NCBI GenBank assembly: GCA_030691075.1
Contig: JAUYFI010000022.1
Span: forward strand, 34,063-98,062
DNA: 64,000 nucleotides
Source of the DNA: Sulfurisoma sp.
Lineage (GTDB): Bacteria > Pseudomonadota > Gammaproteobacteria > Burkholderiales > Rhodocyclaceae
Direction of reading: 5' to 3'
In this document: in pieces, positions 51,302 through 59,405 of the stretch
How the letters are laid out: each line of letters opens with the position of its first letter
Position numbering within the stretch: the first letter of the stretch is position 1
Made by a program: the position numbers and the translations under genes
The notes under the pieces: model-generated
The model's input: the letters and a program-made list of their open reading frames with translations, nothing else
Told to the model about the DNA's origin: nothing
Database searches by the model: none

Positions 51302-51554
51302 CAAGGCACCGCGCCTGCGGGTGGGCATGAAAGACGCCACGCGCGAGCAATTCGCCGCCGCCGTCACCGAGCGGCTGGGCAAGCAGCGCGTGTCGATCAT
51401 GCTCGATGCCTCGGTCATCGCCTTCTTCAAAGCCAAGGCTGGCGAACGCGGGTATCAGACACTGATTAACCAGGCGTTGCACCGGTCGATGCAGGGCGAG
51501 CAGATCGAGGCCACCCTGCGCCGCGTGATCCGCGAGGAAATGGCACACGGTTGA
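51270..51554 (+). CDS. brnA: BrnA-like antitoxin (orphan)
   Basis: 94 aa from ATG 51270. VSIMLDASVIAFFKAKAGERGYQTLINQALHRSM is the ribbon-helix-helix-containing BrnA core (compare RLDxDVxxWFK..GYQTRIN). BrnA binds and represses its operon and neutralises BrnT. Here the toxin is truncated by the IS element and the native promoter is lost; expression could only come from the IS or read-through. Confidence 0.82.
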   Translation: MKSANSSLISDKAPRLRVGMKDATREQFAAAVTERLGKQRVSIMLDASVIAFFKAKAGERGYQTLINQALHRSMQGEQIEATLRRVIREEMAHG

Positions 51555-51665
51555 GCTGCATCCAGGCATCGTCGTTGATGCACCAACGGACGGCGTTGGC
51601 GAAACGGCAAGGCGGCGATTGCAGCATTCCATCGTAGCCCACCCGCTGCGGCGAGTCACGGCACA

Positions 51666-52775
51666 CTACCCCAGCCTTGCCCGCAGGAAAAAGTCGGCGC
51701 CGACGACACGGCGTTCCAGCACATCCAGCCGCCGCGCACCCGCCAGCTCGGTGAGCTCGGGCAGATCGAACATGCCGCGCGCGGCATCGCCGAGCAGCAG
51801 GGGCGCCTGATAGATCAGCAGTTCGTCCACGCAGCCTTCCCGCAGCAGCGAGCCGTTGAGCCTGAAACCGGCCTCGGCCATGACCTCATTCGCACCGCGG
51901 CGGCCGAGTTCGGCCAACAGCGCCGGCAGGTCGACCTTGCCCTGGGCGTTGGGCAGTACCACGACATCGACACCGCGCGCTCGCAGTTGAGTGGCCTTCT
52001 CCACCTGCTCGACGGCGCAGGCGACGAGCGCATTGCCGCCATCGAGCACCGCCGCGTCGAGCGAAATTTCCAGCCGGCTGTCGACCACCACGCGCAGCGG
52101 CTGGCGCGGCGTGTCGATGTCGCGTACCGTCAGGCGCGGGTTATCGTCGCGCACGGTGCCGATGCCGGTGAGCATCGCGCAGCTTTGCGCGCGCCAGGCG
52201 TGGGCGTCGTGACGCGCCTCGGGGCCGGTGATCCATTGCGACTTGCCGTTGTCGAGCGCGGTCTTGCCGTCGAGGCTGGCGGCAACCTTGAGGCGCAGCC
52301 AGGGCCGGCCGCGCGTCATGCGCGAGACGAAGCCGGGGTTGAGTTCGCGCGCCTCGGCTTGCATCAGGCCGCTCTCCGTCACGATGCCGGCAAGTTCGAG
52401 CCGGGCCAGGCCCGTGCCCGCGACCAGCGGATTGGGGTCGCGCATCGCGGCGACCACGCGGCTGACGCCGGCGTCGATCAGCGCGTCGGCGCAGGGCGGC
52501 GTGCGGCCGTGGTGCGAGCAGGGTTCGAGGGTGACGTAAGCCGTGGCGCCACGCGCCGTCCCGCCAGCACCGACTTTTTGCGCCGCCACGGCCGCCAGTG
52601 CGTTGACCTCGGCGTGCGGCTCGCCCGCCTTCTCATGCCAGCCCTCGCCGATCACCGCACCGTCGCGCACGATGACGCAGCCGACGCGGGGGTTGGGCGT
52701 CGTGGTGTAAAGACCGCGCCGCGCGAGTTGCAGGGCCCGCGCCATGAACTCGTGATCGGCCGCCGAGAAGCTCAT
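51666..52775 (-). CDS. ribD: Bifunctional riboflavin biosynthesis deaminase/reductase
   Basis: 369 aa. Deaminase domain with zinc ligands HAEVNAL near residue 53 and PCSHHGRTPPCADAL; reductase domain with KVAASLDGKTAL and GIGTVRDDNPRLTVR. Catalyses the second and third steps of riboflavin synthesis. An insertion AAQKVGAGGTARGA, encoded by the dispersed repeat, lies between the two halves of the zinc site, just before TAYVTLEPCSHHG. Downstream of nrdR in a glyA-nrdR-ribD run. Confidence 0.95.
   Translation of the reverse strand: MSFSAADHEFMARALQLARRGLYTTTPNPRVGCVIVRDGAVIGEGWHEKAGEPHAEVNALAAVAAQKVGAGGTARGATAYVTLEPCSHHGRTPPCADALIDAGVSRVVAAMRDPNPLVAGTGLARLELAGIVTESGLMQAEARELNPGFVSRMTRGRPWLRLKVAASLDGKTALDNGKSQWITGPEARHDAHAWRAQSCAMLTGIGTVRDDNPRLTVRDIDTPRQPLRVVVDSRLEISLDAAVLDGGNALVACAVEQVEKATQLRARGVDVVVLPNAQGKVDLPALLAELGRRGANEVMAEAGFRLNGSLLREGCVDELLIYQAPLLLGDAARGMFDLPELTELAGARRLDVLERRVVGADFFLRARLG
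52552..52586 (-). repeat. Dispersed KVGAGGTA repeat, short form (in ribD)
   Basis: In the coding direction GCGCAAAAAGTCGGTGCTGG+CGGGACGGCGCG, read as AQKVGAGGTAR. One mismatch to the murE copies over the shared 25 bp. Confidence 0.8.
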
Positions 52776-52782
52776 GACACTC

Positions 52783-52835
52783 GAGCGCAGCGAGCCGACA
52801 GTCTCCTCCCCCGCGAGGGGGAGGCCGGGAGGGGG
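52783..52835. repeat. Hairpin-rich repeat unit between ribD and nrdR
   Basis: CGAGCGCAGCGAGC followed by the hairpin CCTCCCCC-GCGA-GGGGGAGG and GGGAGGGGGCGGG. It shares its opening and layout with the insertion in the murB 5' end. Confidence 0.65.
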
Positions 52836-52839
52836 CGGG

Positions 52840-53316
52840 TCATGTTGTGCGGGGACGCCGTACGCGAGGTTTTTTAACCTCGCGTATGGCGTCGGAGAAC
52901 TCGTCGAGATCCTCGAAGTTGCGATAGACCGAGGCGAAGCGGATGTAGGCGACCTTGTCGAGTTTTTTCAGTTCGCGGATCACCAGTTCGCCGATGCGGT
53001 CGGAGGCCACCTCGCGCTCGCCAAGGGTGACGAGCCTTTCCTCGATGCGGTCGAGCGCGGCGTCGACGCTGTCGGTGGTCACCGGGCGCTTCCTCAGCGC
53101 CAGCATCATGCTGGCCTTGAGTTTTTCCCGGTCGTACTCGGTGCGGCTGCCGTTCTTCTTGACCACCAGCGGCAACTGCAACTCGACCCGCTCGTAGGTG
53201 GTGAAGCGCTTGTCGCAGGCAAGGCAGCGACGACGACGGCGAACGGTGTCGCCGTCCTCGTTCTCACGGGTGTCCACCACCTGCGTGTTCGGCTCTGCGC
53301 AGTAGGGACATTTCAT
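52840..53316 (-). CDS. nrdR: Transcriptional repressor NrdR
   Basis: 158 aa. Zinc ribbon CPYC...[12 protein letters not shown], then the ATP-cone domain ([28 protein letters not shown]). Represses ribonucleotide reductase genes in response to ATP/dATP. The last codons (after [11 protein letters not shown]) are encoded by a perfect 11-bp hairpin, TACGCGAGGTT/AACCTCGCGTA at 52861-52886. Confidence 0.96.
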   Translation of the reverse strand: MKCPYCAEPNTQVVDTRENEDGDTVRRRRRCLACDKRFTTYERVELQLPLVVKKNGSRTEYDREKLKASMMLALRKRPVTTDSVDAALDRIEERLVTLGEREVASDRIGELVIRELKKLDKVAYIRFASVYRNFEDLDEFSDAIREVKKPRVRRPRTT

Positions 53317-53389
53317 TTCAGTTGCTCCACCGCGTTGCGCGCGACCCGCGACGCAGGAAACGTCTCGTTCGTTGGGGATCGGCGCGCGT

Positions 53390-53487
53390 CAAGGGTGGCG
53401 GGTAGCCGACGCCGCTCATGTCACCCGGACCGGGCTGCGCCCGGCCCTCCTTCTTTACTTCGCTATGTCGGCTACCCGCCACCCTTG
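53390..53487 (+). repeat. Structured repeat unit 1 between nrdR and glyA
   Basis: Perfect 21-bp outer stem (AAGGGTGGCGGGTAGCCGAC with GTCGGCTACCCGCCACCCTT), then CCGCTCATGTCACCCGG, an inner GC hairpin (CCGGGC-TGC-GCCCGG) and CTCCTTCTTTACTTCGCT. The blocks between the stems are nearly identical in unit 2, while the outer stem differs. Confidence 0.85.
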
Positions 53488-53541
53488 GCGGGGCACGCCG
53501 GTGCTGCTGTACCGCCGCAAACCAACGGCGCTTGCCGATCG

Positions 53542-53637
53542 GGCCGGTGGGGTGCTCTGCGCAGCGAAGTAAAGAAGGAGGCGGCGGCCGAAGGCCGGCG
53601 CCGGGTGACATGAGCGGAGCAGAGCACCCCACTGGCC
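53542..53637 (-). repeat. Structured repeat unit 2 between nrdR and glyA (inverted)
   Basis: Opposite orientation to unit 1. Outer stem GGCCRGTGGGGTGCTCTGC (19 bp, one mismatch), with the same internal blocks on the minus strand: CCGCTCATGTCACCCGG and CTCCTTCTTTACTTCGCT around a different GC hairpin. The 54 bp between the units show no feature; no gene was found in the 358-bp nrdR-glyA gap. Confidence 0.85.
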
Positions 53638-53674
53638 TGATCGCGCACCAAACCACGAGTTTCACTTCAGTCGA

Positions 53675-54922
53675 TCAATCGCCATAAACCGGAAACTTCT
53701 TGCACAGCGTGGCAACTTCACCGCGCACCTTCGCCAGCACGGCCTCGTCGCTGGGCGCATCGAGCACGTCGGCGATCAGTTCGGCAACGGTCTCGGCCTC
53801 GATCTCGGTAAAACCGCGCGTCGTCATGGCCGGCGTGCCGATGCGGATGCCGGAGGTAACGAAGGGCTTCTGCGGATCGTTGGGGATGGCGTTCTTGTTA
53901 ACGGTGAGATGTGCCTTGCCCAGCGCGCCTTCCGCATCCTTGCCGGTGATGTTCTTGGCCCGCAGGTCGACCAGAAAGACATGGCTTTCGGTGCGCCCCG
54001 AGACGATGCGCAGGCCGCGCGACTTGAGCACCTTGCACATCACCTGGGCGTTGTCGATCACCTGTTCCTGGTAGTTCTTGAATTCCGGCGTCATGGCCTC
54101 CTTGAAGGCCACGGCCTTGGCGGCGATGACGTGCTCCAGCGGGCCGCCCTGCAGGCCGGGGAAGATGGCCGAGTTGATGGCCTTCTCGTGCTCGGCGCGC
54201 ATCAATATCAGGCCGCCCCTGGGGCCGCGCAGGGTCTTGTGGGTGGTCGAGGTGACGACGTCGGCGTGCGGTATCGGGTTGGGGTAGAAGCCGGCGGCGA
54301 CGAGGCCGGCGTAGTGGGCCATGTCCACCATGAAGATGGCGCCGACGGCCTTGGCCACCTTGGCGAAGCGTTCGAAATCGATCTTCAGGGCATAGGCCGA
54401 GGCGCCGGCGATGATCAACTTCGGCTTGTGCTCGTGCGCCAGTTTCTCCATCGCATCGTAGTCGATCTCCTCCTTGGCGGTCAGGCCATAGGGCACGACC
54501 TTGAACCACTTGCCGCTCATGTTGAGCGCCATGCCGTGGGTGAGATGGCCGCCTTCGGCCAGGCTCATGCCGAGGATGGTGTCGCCGGGCTTGAGGAAGG
54601 CGAAGAACACGGCCTGGTTGGCCTGGGAGCCGGAATTGGGCTGGACGTTGGCGCAATCGGCGCCGAAGAGCTTCTTGGCGCGGTCGATGGCCAGTTGCTC
54701 GGCGACGTCGATATGCTCGCAGCCGCCGTAGTAACGCTTGCCGGGGTAGCCCTCGGCGTACTTGTTGGTGAGCTGGGAGCCCTGCGCCTCCATGACCGCG
54801 TGGGAAACGTAGTTCTCCGAGGCGATCAGCTCGATGTGGTCTTCCTGGCGCTTGTTTTCGGCCTCGATCACGGCCCACAGTTCGGGATCGGTCTTGGCGA
54901 GTGAATTCTTCTTGGAAAACAT
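53675..54922 (-). CDS. glyA: Serine hydroxymethyltransferase
   Basis: 415 aa from ATG 54922 with GGAG 6 nt upstream; the TTG at 54934 is rejected. [46 protein letters not shown], the PLP lysine in [13 protein letters not shown] near residue 230, and [15 protein letters not shown]. Interconverts serine and glycine and supplies one-carbon units. Followed on the same strand by nrdR and ribD. Confidence 0.97.
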   Translation of the reverse strand: MFSKKNSLAKTDPELWAVIEAENKRQEDHIELIASENYVSHAVMEAQGSQLTNKYAEGYPGKRYYGGCEHIDVAEQLAIDRAKKLFGADCANVQPNSGSQANQAVFFAFLKPGDTILGMSLAEGGHLTHGMALNMSGKWFKVVPYGLTAKEEIDYDAMEKLAHEHKPKLIIAGASAYALKIDFERFAKVAKAVGAIFMVDMAHYAGLVAAGFYPNPIPHADVVTSTTHKTLRGPRGGLILMRAEHEKAINSAIFPGLQGGPLEHVIAAKAVAFKEAMTPEFKNYQEQVIDNAQVMCKVLKSRGLRIVSGRTESHVFLVDLRAKNITGKDAEGALGKAHLTVNKNAIPNDPQKPFVTSGIRIGTPAMTTRGFTEIEAETVAELIADVLDAPSDEAVLAKVRGEVATLCKKFPVYGD

Positions 54923-55027
54923 TTTTTGCTCCAAAAAATGTTTCAGTGCAGGCTAATGCGCGTAGCGCGTTACGCCGAAACCAAAACATGGCGGACTTCC
55001 GTCAAATGAGGGAAAACCGGCATTTTA

Positions 55028-55663
55028 TCACTCGACAACCTGCTCCAAGACCCGCTCGAGGTGGTGGCGGTCGGCCCAGGTCTGCAGGTGCCAGCCGTGG
55101 GCGTCGATGGCGAACCAGTTGAGCGCGCAGTTGGGGATCTTGAAGTCGCGCGGCGCCGAAAGCAGGCGGCCCGTCGCCTTGCGGTAGATGATGTCGAGCA
55201 CCCCGCCGTGGGAAACCGCCAGAACCGTCTGCCCGGCGTGATGGCGGACCAGCCACTCCACCCCGGCGACGACGCGGTCGGCGAAGCCGCGCAGGCTTTC
55301 ACCGCTCTCGAAGTCGTAGTCGGGATCGCGCGCCGCGTAGCGCGCGTGGGCGACAGGGTGCAGTTGCGCGCCCTCGGCGACCGTCAGCCCCTGAAAGATG
55401 CCGTAGTGCCGCTCGCGCAGATCCGGCGCGGGACGAATATCGAGGCCGAGGCGCTCGGCCGCCGCCTGCGCCGTCTGCCAGGCACGACCGAGATTGCTGG
55501 CGTAGAGCGCCGCGAACGCGTGGTGGGCGACACCGAATGCCGTGGCCAGCGCCTGGACCCGGCCCGTCTCGTTGAGGGGGACGTCGATGTGGCCCTGGAT
55601 GCGCTTTTCGGCGTTCCAGTCGGTTTCGCCGTGGCGAACGATGCAGAGACGGGTCGTGGTCAT
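55028..55663 (-). CDS. Histidine phosphatase family protein (phosphoglycerate mutase-like)
   Basis: 211 aa; start at MTTTRLCIVRHGETDWN (55663), the longer ORF running into the TRAP gene. RHGETDWN with the phosphorylated His, LRERHYGIFQG with the catalytic Glu and AVSHGGVLDII with the second His are complete. Probably a cytoplasmic phosphatase; a cobalamin-pathway (CobC-like) or general phosphatase role cannot be decided from sequence. Confidence 0.87.
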   Translation of the reverse strand: MTTTRLCIVRHGETDWNAEKRIQGHIDVPLNETGRVQALATAFGVAHHAFAALYASNLGRAWQTAQAAAERLGLDIRPAPDLRERHYGIFQGLTVAEGAQLHPVAHARYAARDPDYDFESGESLRGFADRVVAGVEWLVRHHAGQTVLAVSHGGVLDIIYRKATGRLLSAPRDFKIPNCALNWFAIDAHGWHLQTWADRHHLERVLEQVVE

Positions 55664-55775
55664 GGGACGCTGGCTATTGTGGATTCCCGCAGGCGGCAAT
55701 CGGGAGAAATGCCGTGGAAACGGGTTAAGCTTCGACGCTGCGATTCTAAGCTTCCGGCACAAGAGGAGACATCCC

Positions 55776-56432
55776 ATGCAATTCCTGCTCAGGCTTTCGC
55801 GCCTGATAGACGCTTTCACCGAGCGCCTCGGTGGCGCCGTGCTCTGGCTGGTGCTGGCCGCCGTGCTCATCAGCGCCACCAATGCCATCGTGCGCAAGGC
55901 GTTCAACGTCAGTTCCAACGCCTTTCTGGAAATCCAGTGGTACCTGTTCGCCGGCGTCTTCCTGCTGGGCTCCGGTTACACCATGTTGCGCCAGGGGCAC
56001 GTGAAAATCGACGTCATCCTCGGCCGCTTTTCCAAGCACACCCAGATCAAGGTCGAGATCTTCGGCATCCTGTTCTTCCTCATGCCCTTCGTCTTCGCCG
56101 TCGTCGCCCATGTCTGGCCGCTGGTGGTGAATGCCTACGTGACGGGCGAAATGTCGGAGAACGCCAGCGGCCTGATCCGCTGGCCGGTTTACGCCCTGGT
56201 GCCCGCGGGCTTCATCCTGCTCGGCCTCCAGGGGCTGTCCGAACTCATCAAGCGCATCGGCTTTCTCATGGGACTCAGCGTCGACCCGACCCTGCCCGTG
56301 CATGCCAAGTCCGCCGAGGAAGAACTCGCCGAGGAAATCAGGAAGCATCAGGTCGCGCCCGAAGTGATCGATCGCGTGGAAGACGCCCTGGAAATGGTCG
56401 CCGACCAAGGCAAGCAAGGGGGTGCCAAGTGA
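55776..56432 (+). CDS. TRAP transporter small permease (DctQ type), set 1
   Basis: 218 aa from ATG 55776 with AGGAG upstream. Four transmembrane helices (AVLWLVLAAVLISATNAIVRK, FLEIQWYLFAGVFLLGSGYTML and two more) and a charged cytoplasmic C-terminus with EEELAEEIRKHQVAPEVIDRVE. Same length and very similar sequence to the set 2 gene at 61139. Overlaps the large permease by 4 nt. Confidence 0.93.
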   Translation: MQFLLRLSRLIDAFTERLGGAVLWLVLAAVLISATNAIVRKAFNVSSNAFLEIQWYLFAGVFLLGSGYTMLRQGHVKIDVILGRFSKHTQIKVEIFGILFFLMPFVFAVVAHVWPLVVNAYVTGEMSENASGLIRWPVYALVPAGFILLGLQGLSELIKRIGFLMGLSVDPTLPVHAKSAEEELAEEIRKHQVAPEVIDRVEDALEMVADQGKQGGAK

Positions 56433-58141
56433 TCGAGTTCCTCCAAACCAACATGGCTCCGGTGATGTTCGCCGGGCTGATCGTCTTCCTGCTGCTCGGT
56501 TATTCCGTGGCCTTCTCGCTCGCCGCCTGCGGCCTGTTCTTCGGCTACCTCGGCGTCGAACTGGGCATGCTGCCGGCATCCCTGCTGCAGGCCCTGCCGC
56601 TGCGCATTTTCGGCATCCTCAAGAACGACACCCTGCTGGCCATTCCCTTCTTCACCTTCATGGGGCTGATCCTGGAACGTTCCGGCATGGCCGAGGATCT
56701 GCTCGACACCATCGGCCAGGTGTTCGGCCCGATCCGCGGCGGTCTGGCCTACGCGGTGATTTTCGTCGGCGCCATGCTGGCGGCCACGACCGGCGTCGTC
56801 GCCGCCTCGGTGATCTCGATGGGCCTGATCTCGCTGCCCATCATGCTGCGCTACGGCTACGACCGGCGCATCGCCGCCGGCGTCATCGCCGCCTCGGGAA
56901 CCCTCGCGCAGATCATTCCGCCGTCGCTGGTGCTGATCGTCATCGCCGACCAACTGGGCCGCAGCGTCGGCGACCTCTACGCCGGCGCCTTCATCCCCGG
57001 CTTGGTGCTCACGGGCCTGTATGCCGTTTACATTTTCGCCGTGAGCCTGATCAAACCCGAGACCGTTCCCGCCCTGCCGCTGGAAGCGCGCACCATCCGC
57101 GAGGACGACGGCAGCGGCGGCTTGCGCTCGCTGCTGTTCCTGGCCGTGCTTTCGGTGGCCGGCGCCGTCGTCTACGCCAAGACGCGCCCGGCGGAAACGC
57201 CCACCGACGAAATGATCGTCGTCTCCATGTCGGTCGGCGTCGGCATCGCCTTCGTCCTGGCGGTCGTCAACCGGATCACGAAACTGGGCCTGCTGTCGCG
57301 CATGGCCGAACGGGTCACCTTCGTCCTGATCCCGCCGCTGGCGCTGATCTTCCTGGTGCTCGGCACCATCTTCCTCGGTATCGCCACCCCCACCGAGGGC
57401 GGTGCGATGGGTGCCCTCGGCGCGCTGATCATGGCCGTCAGCCGCCGCCGCCTGAGCCGCAAGCTCATGACCCAGGCGATGGAGGCGACCATGAAGCTGT
57501 CGTCCTTCGTGCTGTTCATCCTGCTCGGCGCGACGGTGTTCAGCCTGAGCTTCCAGGGCGTGGATGGGCCGAAATGGGTCGAGCATTTGCTGACCGGGCT
57601 GCCCGGCGGCCAGATCGGCTTCCTGATCGTGGTGAACCTGCTGGTCTTCGTGCTCGCCTTCTTCCTCGACTTCTTCGAGCTGGCCTTCATCATCATTCCC
57701 CTGATCGGGCCGGTGGCCGACAAGATGGGCATCGACCTGGTCTGGTTCGGCGTGCTGATGGCCGTGAACATGCAGACTTCATTCATGCACCCGCCCTTCG
57801 GTTTCGCGCTCTTCTACCTGCGCAGCGTCGCCCCCCACGCGGCCTACGACGACCGGCTCACCAAGAAGAGGATCGAGCCGGTCACCACCGGCCAGATCTA
57901 TTGGGGCGCCGTGCCCTTCGTGATCATCCAGATCGTCATGGTCGGCCTGGTCATCGCCTTCCCCGCCCTGGTGACCGGCGGCGTGAAGAAGGAAGCCGCG
58001 GTGGACCTGAACACCATCCAGTTGGAGGTGGCGCCCAAGGATCAAGGCGGCAGCGATCCGTCCGCCAGCGCGGAAGCCGACGACCCGGCGGCAGCCCTGG
58101 CGCGGGAAATGGCCGAGGACGCGAAGAAGAGCAAGAAGTAG
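56429..58141 (+). CDS. TRAP transporter large permease (DctM type), set 1
   Basis: 570 aa from a GTG overlapping dctQ. Many transmembrane helices; DctM signatures PFFTFMGLILERSGMAEDLLD, SGTLAQIIPPSLVLIVIADQ and GIATPTEGGAMGALGA. Longer than the usual ~430 aa: a middle insertion and a hydrophilic tail rich in Lys/Asp/Ala (ending EDAKKSKK). Transports a carboxylate-type solute with Na+ or H+. Confidence 0.93.
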   Translation: MIEFLQTNMAPVMFAGLIVFLLLGYSVAFSLAACGLFFGYLGVELGMLPASLLQALPLRIFGILKNDTLLAIPFFTFMGLILERSGMAEDLLDTIGQVFGPIRGGLAYAVIFVGAMLAATTGVVAASVISMGLISLPIMLRYGYDRRIAAGVIAASGTLAQIIPPSLVLIVIADQLGRSVGDLYAGAFIPGLVLTGLYAVYIFAVSLIKPETVPALPLEARTIREDDGSGGLRSLLFLAVLSVAGAVVYAKTRPAETPTDEMIVVSMSVGVGIAFVLAVVNRITKLGLLSRMAERVTFVLIPPLALIFLVLGTIFLGIATPTEGGAMGALGALIMAVSRRRLSRKLMTQAMEATMKLSSFVLFILLGATVFSLSFQGVDGPKWVEHLLTGLPGGQIGFLIVVNLLVFVLAFFLDFFELAFIIIPLIGPVADKMGIDLVWFGVLMAVNMQTSFMHPPFGFALFYLRSVAPHAAYDDRLTKKRIEPVTTGQIYWGAVPFVIIQIVMVGLVIAFPALVTGGVKKEAAVDLNTIQLEVAPKDQGGSDPSASAEADDPAAALAREMAEDAKKSKK

Positions 58142-58170
58142 CCGGGGCGCAGCCGTCCCGGAGGCGGCAC

Positions 58171-58210
58171 AAAAAAACGCCCGCGGGTTTGCGACCCGCG
58201 GGCGTTTTTT
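58171..58210. terminator. Bidirectional terminator between dctM (set 1) and dctP
   Basis: AAAAAAACGCCCGCGGGT-TTGCG-ACCCGCGGGCGTTTTTT: a long GC stem with an A-tract on one side and a T-tract on the other, serving both convergent genes. Confidence 0.93.
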
Positions 58211-58231
58211 GCGGCTGGCTAGCGCGGCCGC

Positions 58232-59317
58232 TTAGAGCTTCTGCTGCTGCATGAAGTCGTCGAAACCGGCTTCGGCGAAGCGGAACCACTGGTGCTGCTC
58301 GCGGCGGAAGTCGGCGAAATCGGTATAGATCTTCTTCCATTGCGGGTTCTTCGCCGACAAGTCGGAGTAGAGATCCTGGGACGCCTTGAAGGCCGCCTCC
58401 ATCACGTCCTTGGGCATGCGCTGGAGCTTGACGCCGCCGGCCACCAGTTCCTTGAGGGCCTTGGGATTCTTGGCGTCGTACTTGGCTTGCATGTCCGTGT
58501 GGGCCAGGGCCGCCGCGCACTCGACGATGGCCTTGTTCTCGGTGGACAGCGCCTCGTAGGCCTTGGTGTTGACGTAGAGTTCCAGTTCCGGGCCGCCTTC
58601 CCACCAGGCCGGGTAGACGTAGTTCTTGGCCACCTTGTAGAAACCCAGCTTCAGGTCGTCGTAGGGGCCGACCCACTCGGTCGCGTCGATGGTGCCCTTT
58701 TCCAGCGCCTGGTAGATCTCGCCGCCGGGGATGTTCTGCGGCACGCCGCCGATGCGCTCCAGCACCTTGCCGCCGAAACCGCCGATGCGCATCTTGAGGC
58801 CCTTGATGTCGGCCACACTCTTGATTTCCTTGCGGTACCAGCCGCCCATCTGGGCGCCGGTGTTGCCCATCGGGAAATTGACGATGTTGTAGTTCTTGTA
58901 GAACTCGCGCATCAGCTTCATGCCGTTGCCTTCGTACATCCAGGCCGTCATCTGGCGACTGTTGAGACCGAAGGGAATCGCGCAGTCGATGGCGAAGGTG
59001 TCGTCCTTGCCGAAAAAGTAGTAGGGGGCGGTGTGGGCGCACTCCACGGTACCCTGCTGCACGCCATCCACCACGCCGAAGGCCGGCATCAATTCGCCGC
59101 CGGCGTGCACCGAGATGGTGAACTTGCCGCCGGTGGCCTCGCTGACTATCTTCGAGAACACTTCCGCGGAGCCGAAAATGGTATCGAGCGCCTTGGGGAA
59201 GCTTGATGCGAGGCGCCAGCGGATGGCGGGCGCGCCTTGCGCATGGACCGCCGGCGCGGCGCCGGCAGCCAGGATGCCGGCGATGCCGGCGTTTTGCAGA
59301 AACTTGCGACGTTCCAT
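58232..59317 (-). CDS. TRAP transporter substrate-binding protein (DctP family)
   Basis: 361 aa. N-terminal RRKFLQNAGIAGILAAGAAPAVHA is a twin-arginine signal ending in a cleavable AHA-type site, so the protein is exported folded to the periplasm. DctP core: WRLASSFPKALDTIFG, MRIGGFGGKVLERIGG and ATEWVGPYDDLKLGFYKVAKNYVYPAWWEGGPE, the last resembling TakP-type proteins for 2-oxoacids; substrate not proven. It is the only binding protein for the two flanking permease sets. Confidence 0.92.
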   Translation of the reverse strand: MERRKFLQNAGIAGILAAGAAPAVHAQGAPAIRWRLASSFPKALDTIFGSAEVFSKIVSEATGGKFTISVHAGGELMPAFGVVDGVQQGTVECAHTAPYYFFGKDDTFAIDCAIPFGLNSRQMTAWMYEGNGMKLMREFYKNYNIVNFPMGNTGAQMGGWYRKEIKSVADIKGLKMRIGGFGGKVLERIGGVPQNIPGGEIYQALEKGTIDATEWVGPYDDLKLGFYKVAKNYVYPAWWEGGPELELYVNTKAYEALSTENKAIVECAAALAHTDMQAKYDAKNPKALKELVAGGVKLQRMPKDVMEAAFKASQDLYSDLSAKNPQWKKIYTDFADFRREQHQWFRFAEAGFDDFMQQQKL

Positions 59318-59405
59318 GGATGACTCTCCTCGATGTTGTTTAACTTAACCAAAACGGCGATGCCGGACTGGCTTGTCGCCGGATACTACACCACAATTTT
59401 TGAGG

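Noticed and set aside
51687-51715. AAAAAGTCGGCGCCGACGACAC at the ribD 3' end as another repeat copy
   Set aside because: It encodes VVGADFFLR, which fits an ordinary RibD C-terminus, and differs at four or more positions; left as uncertain.
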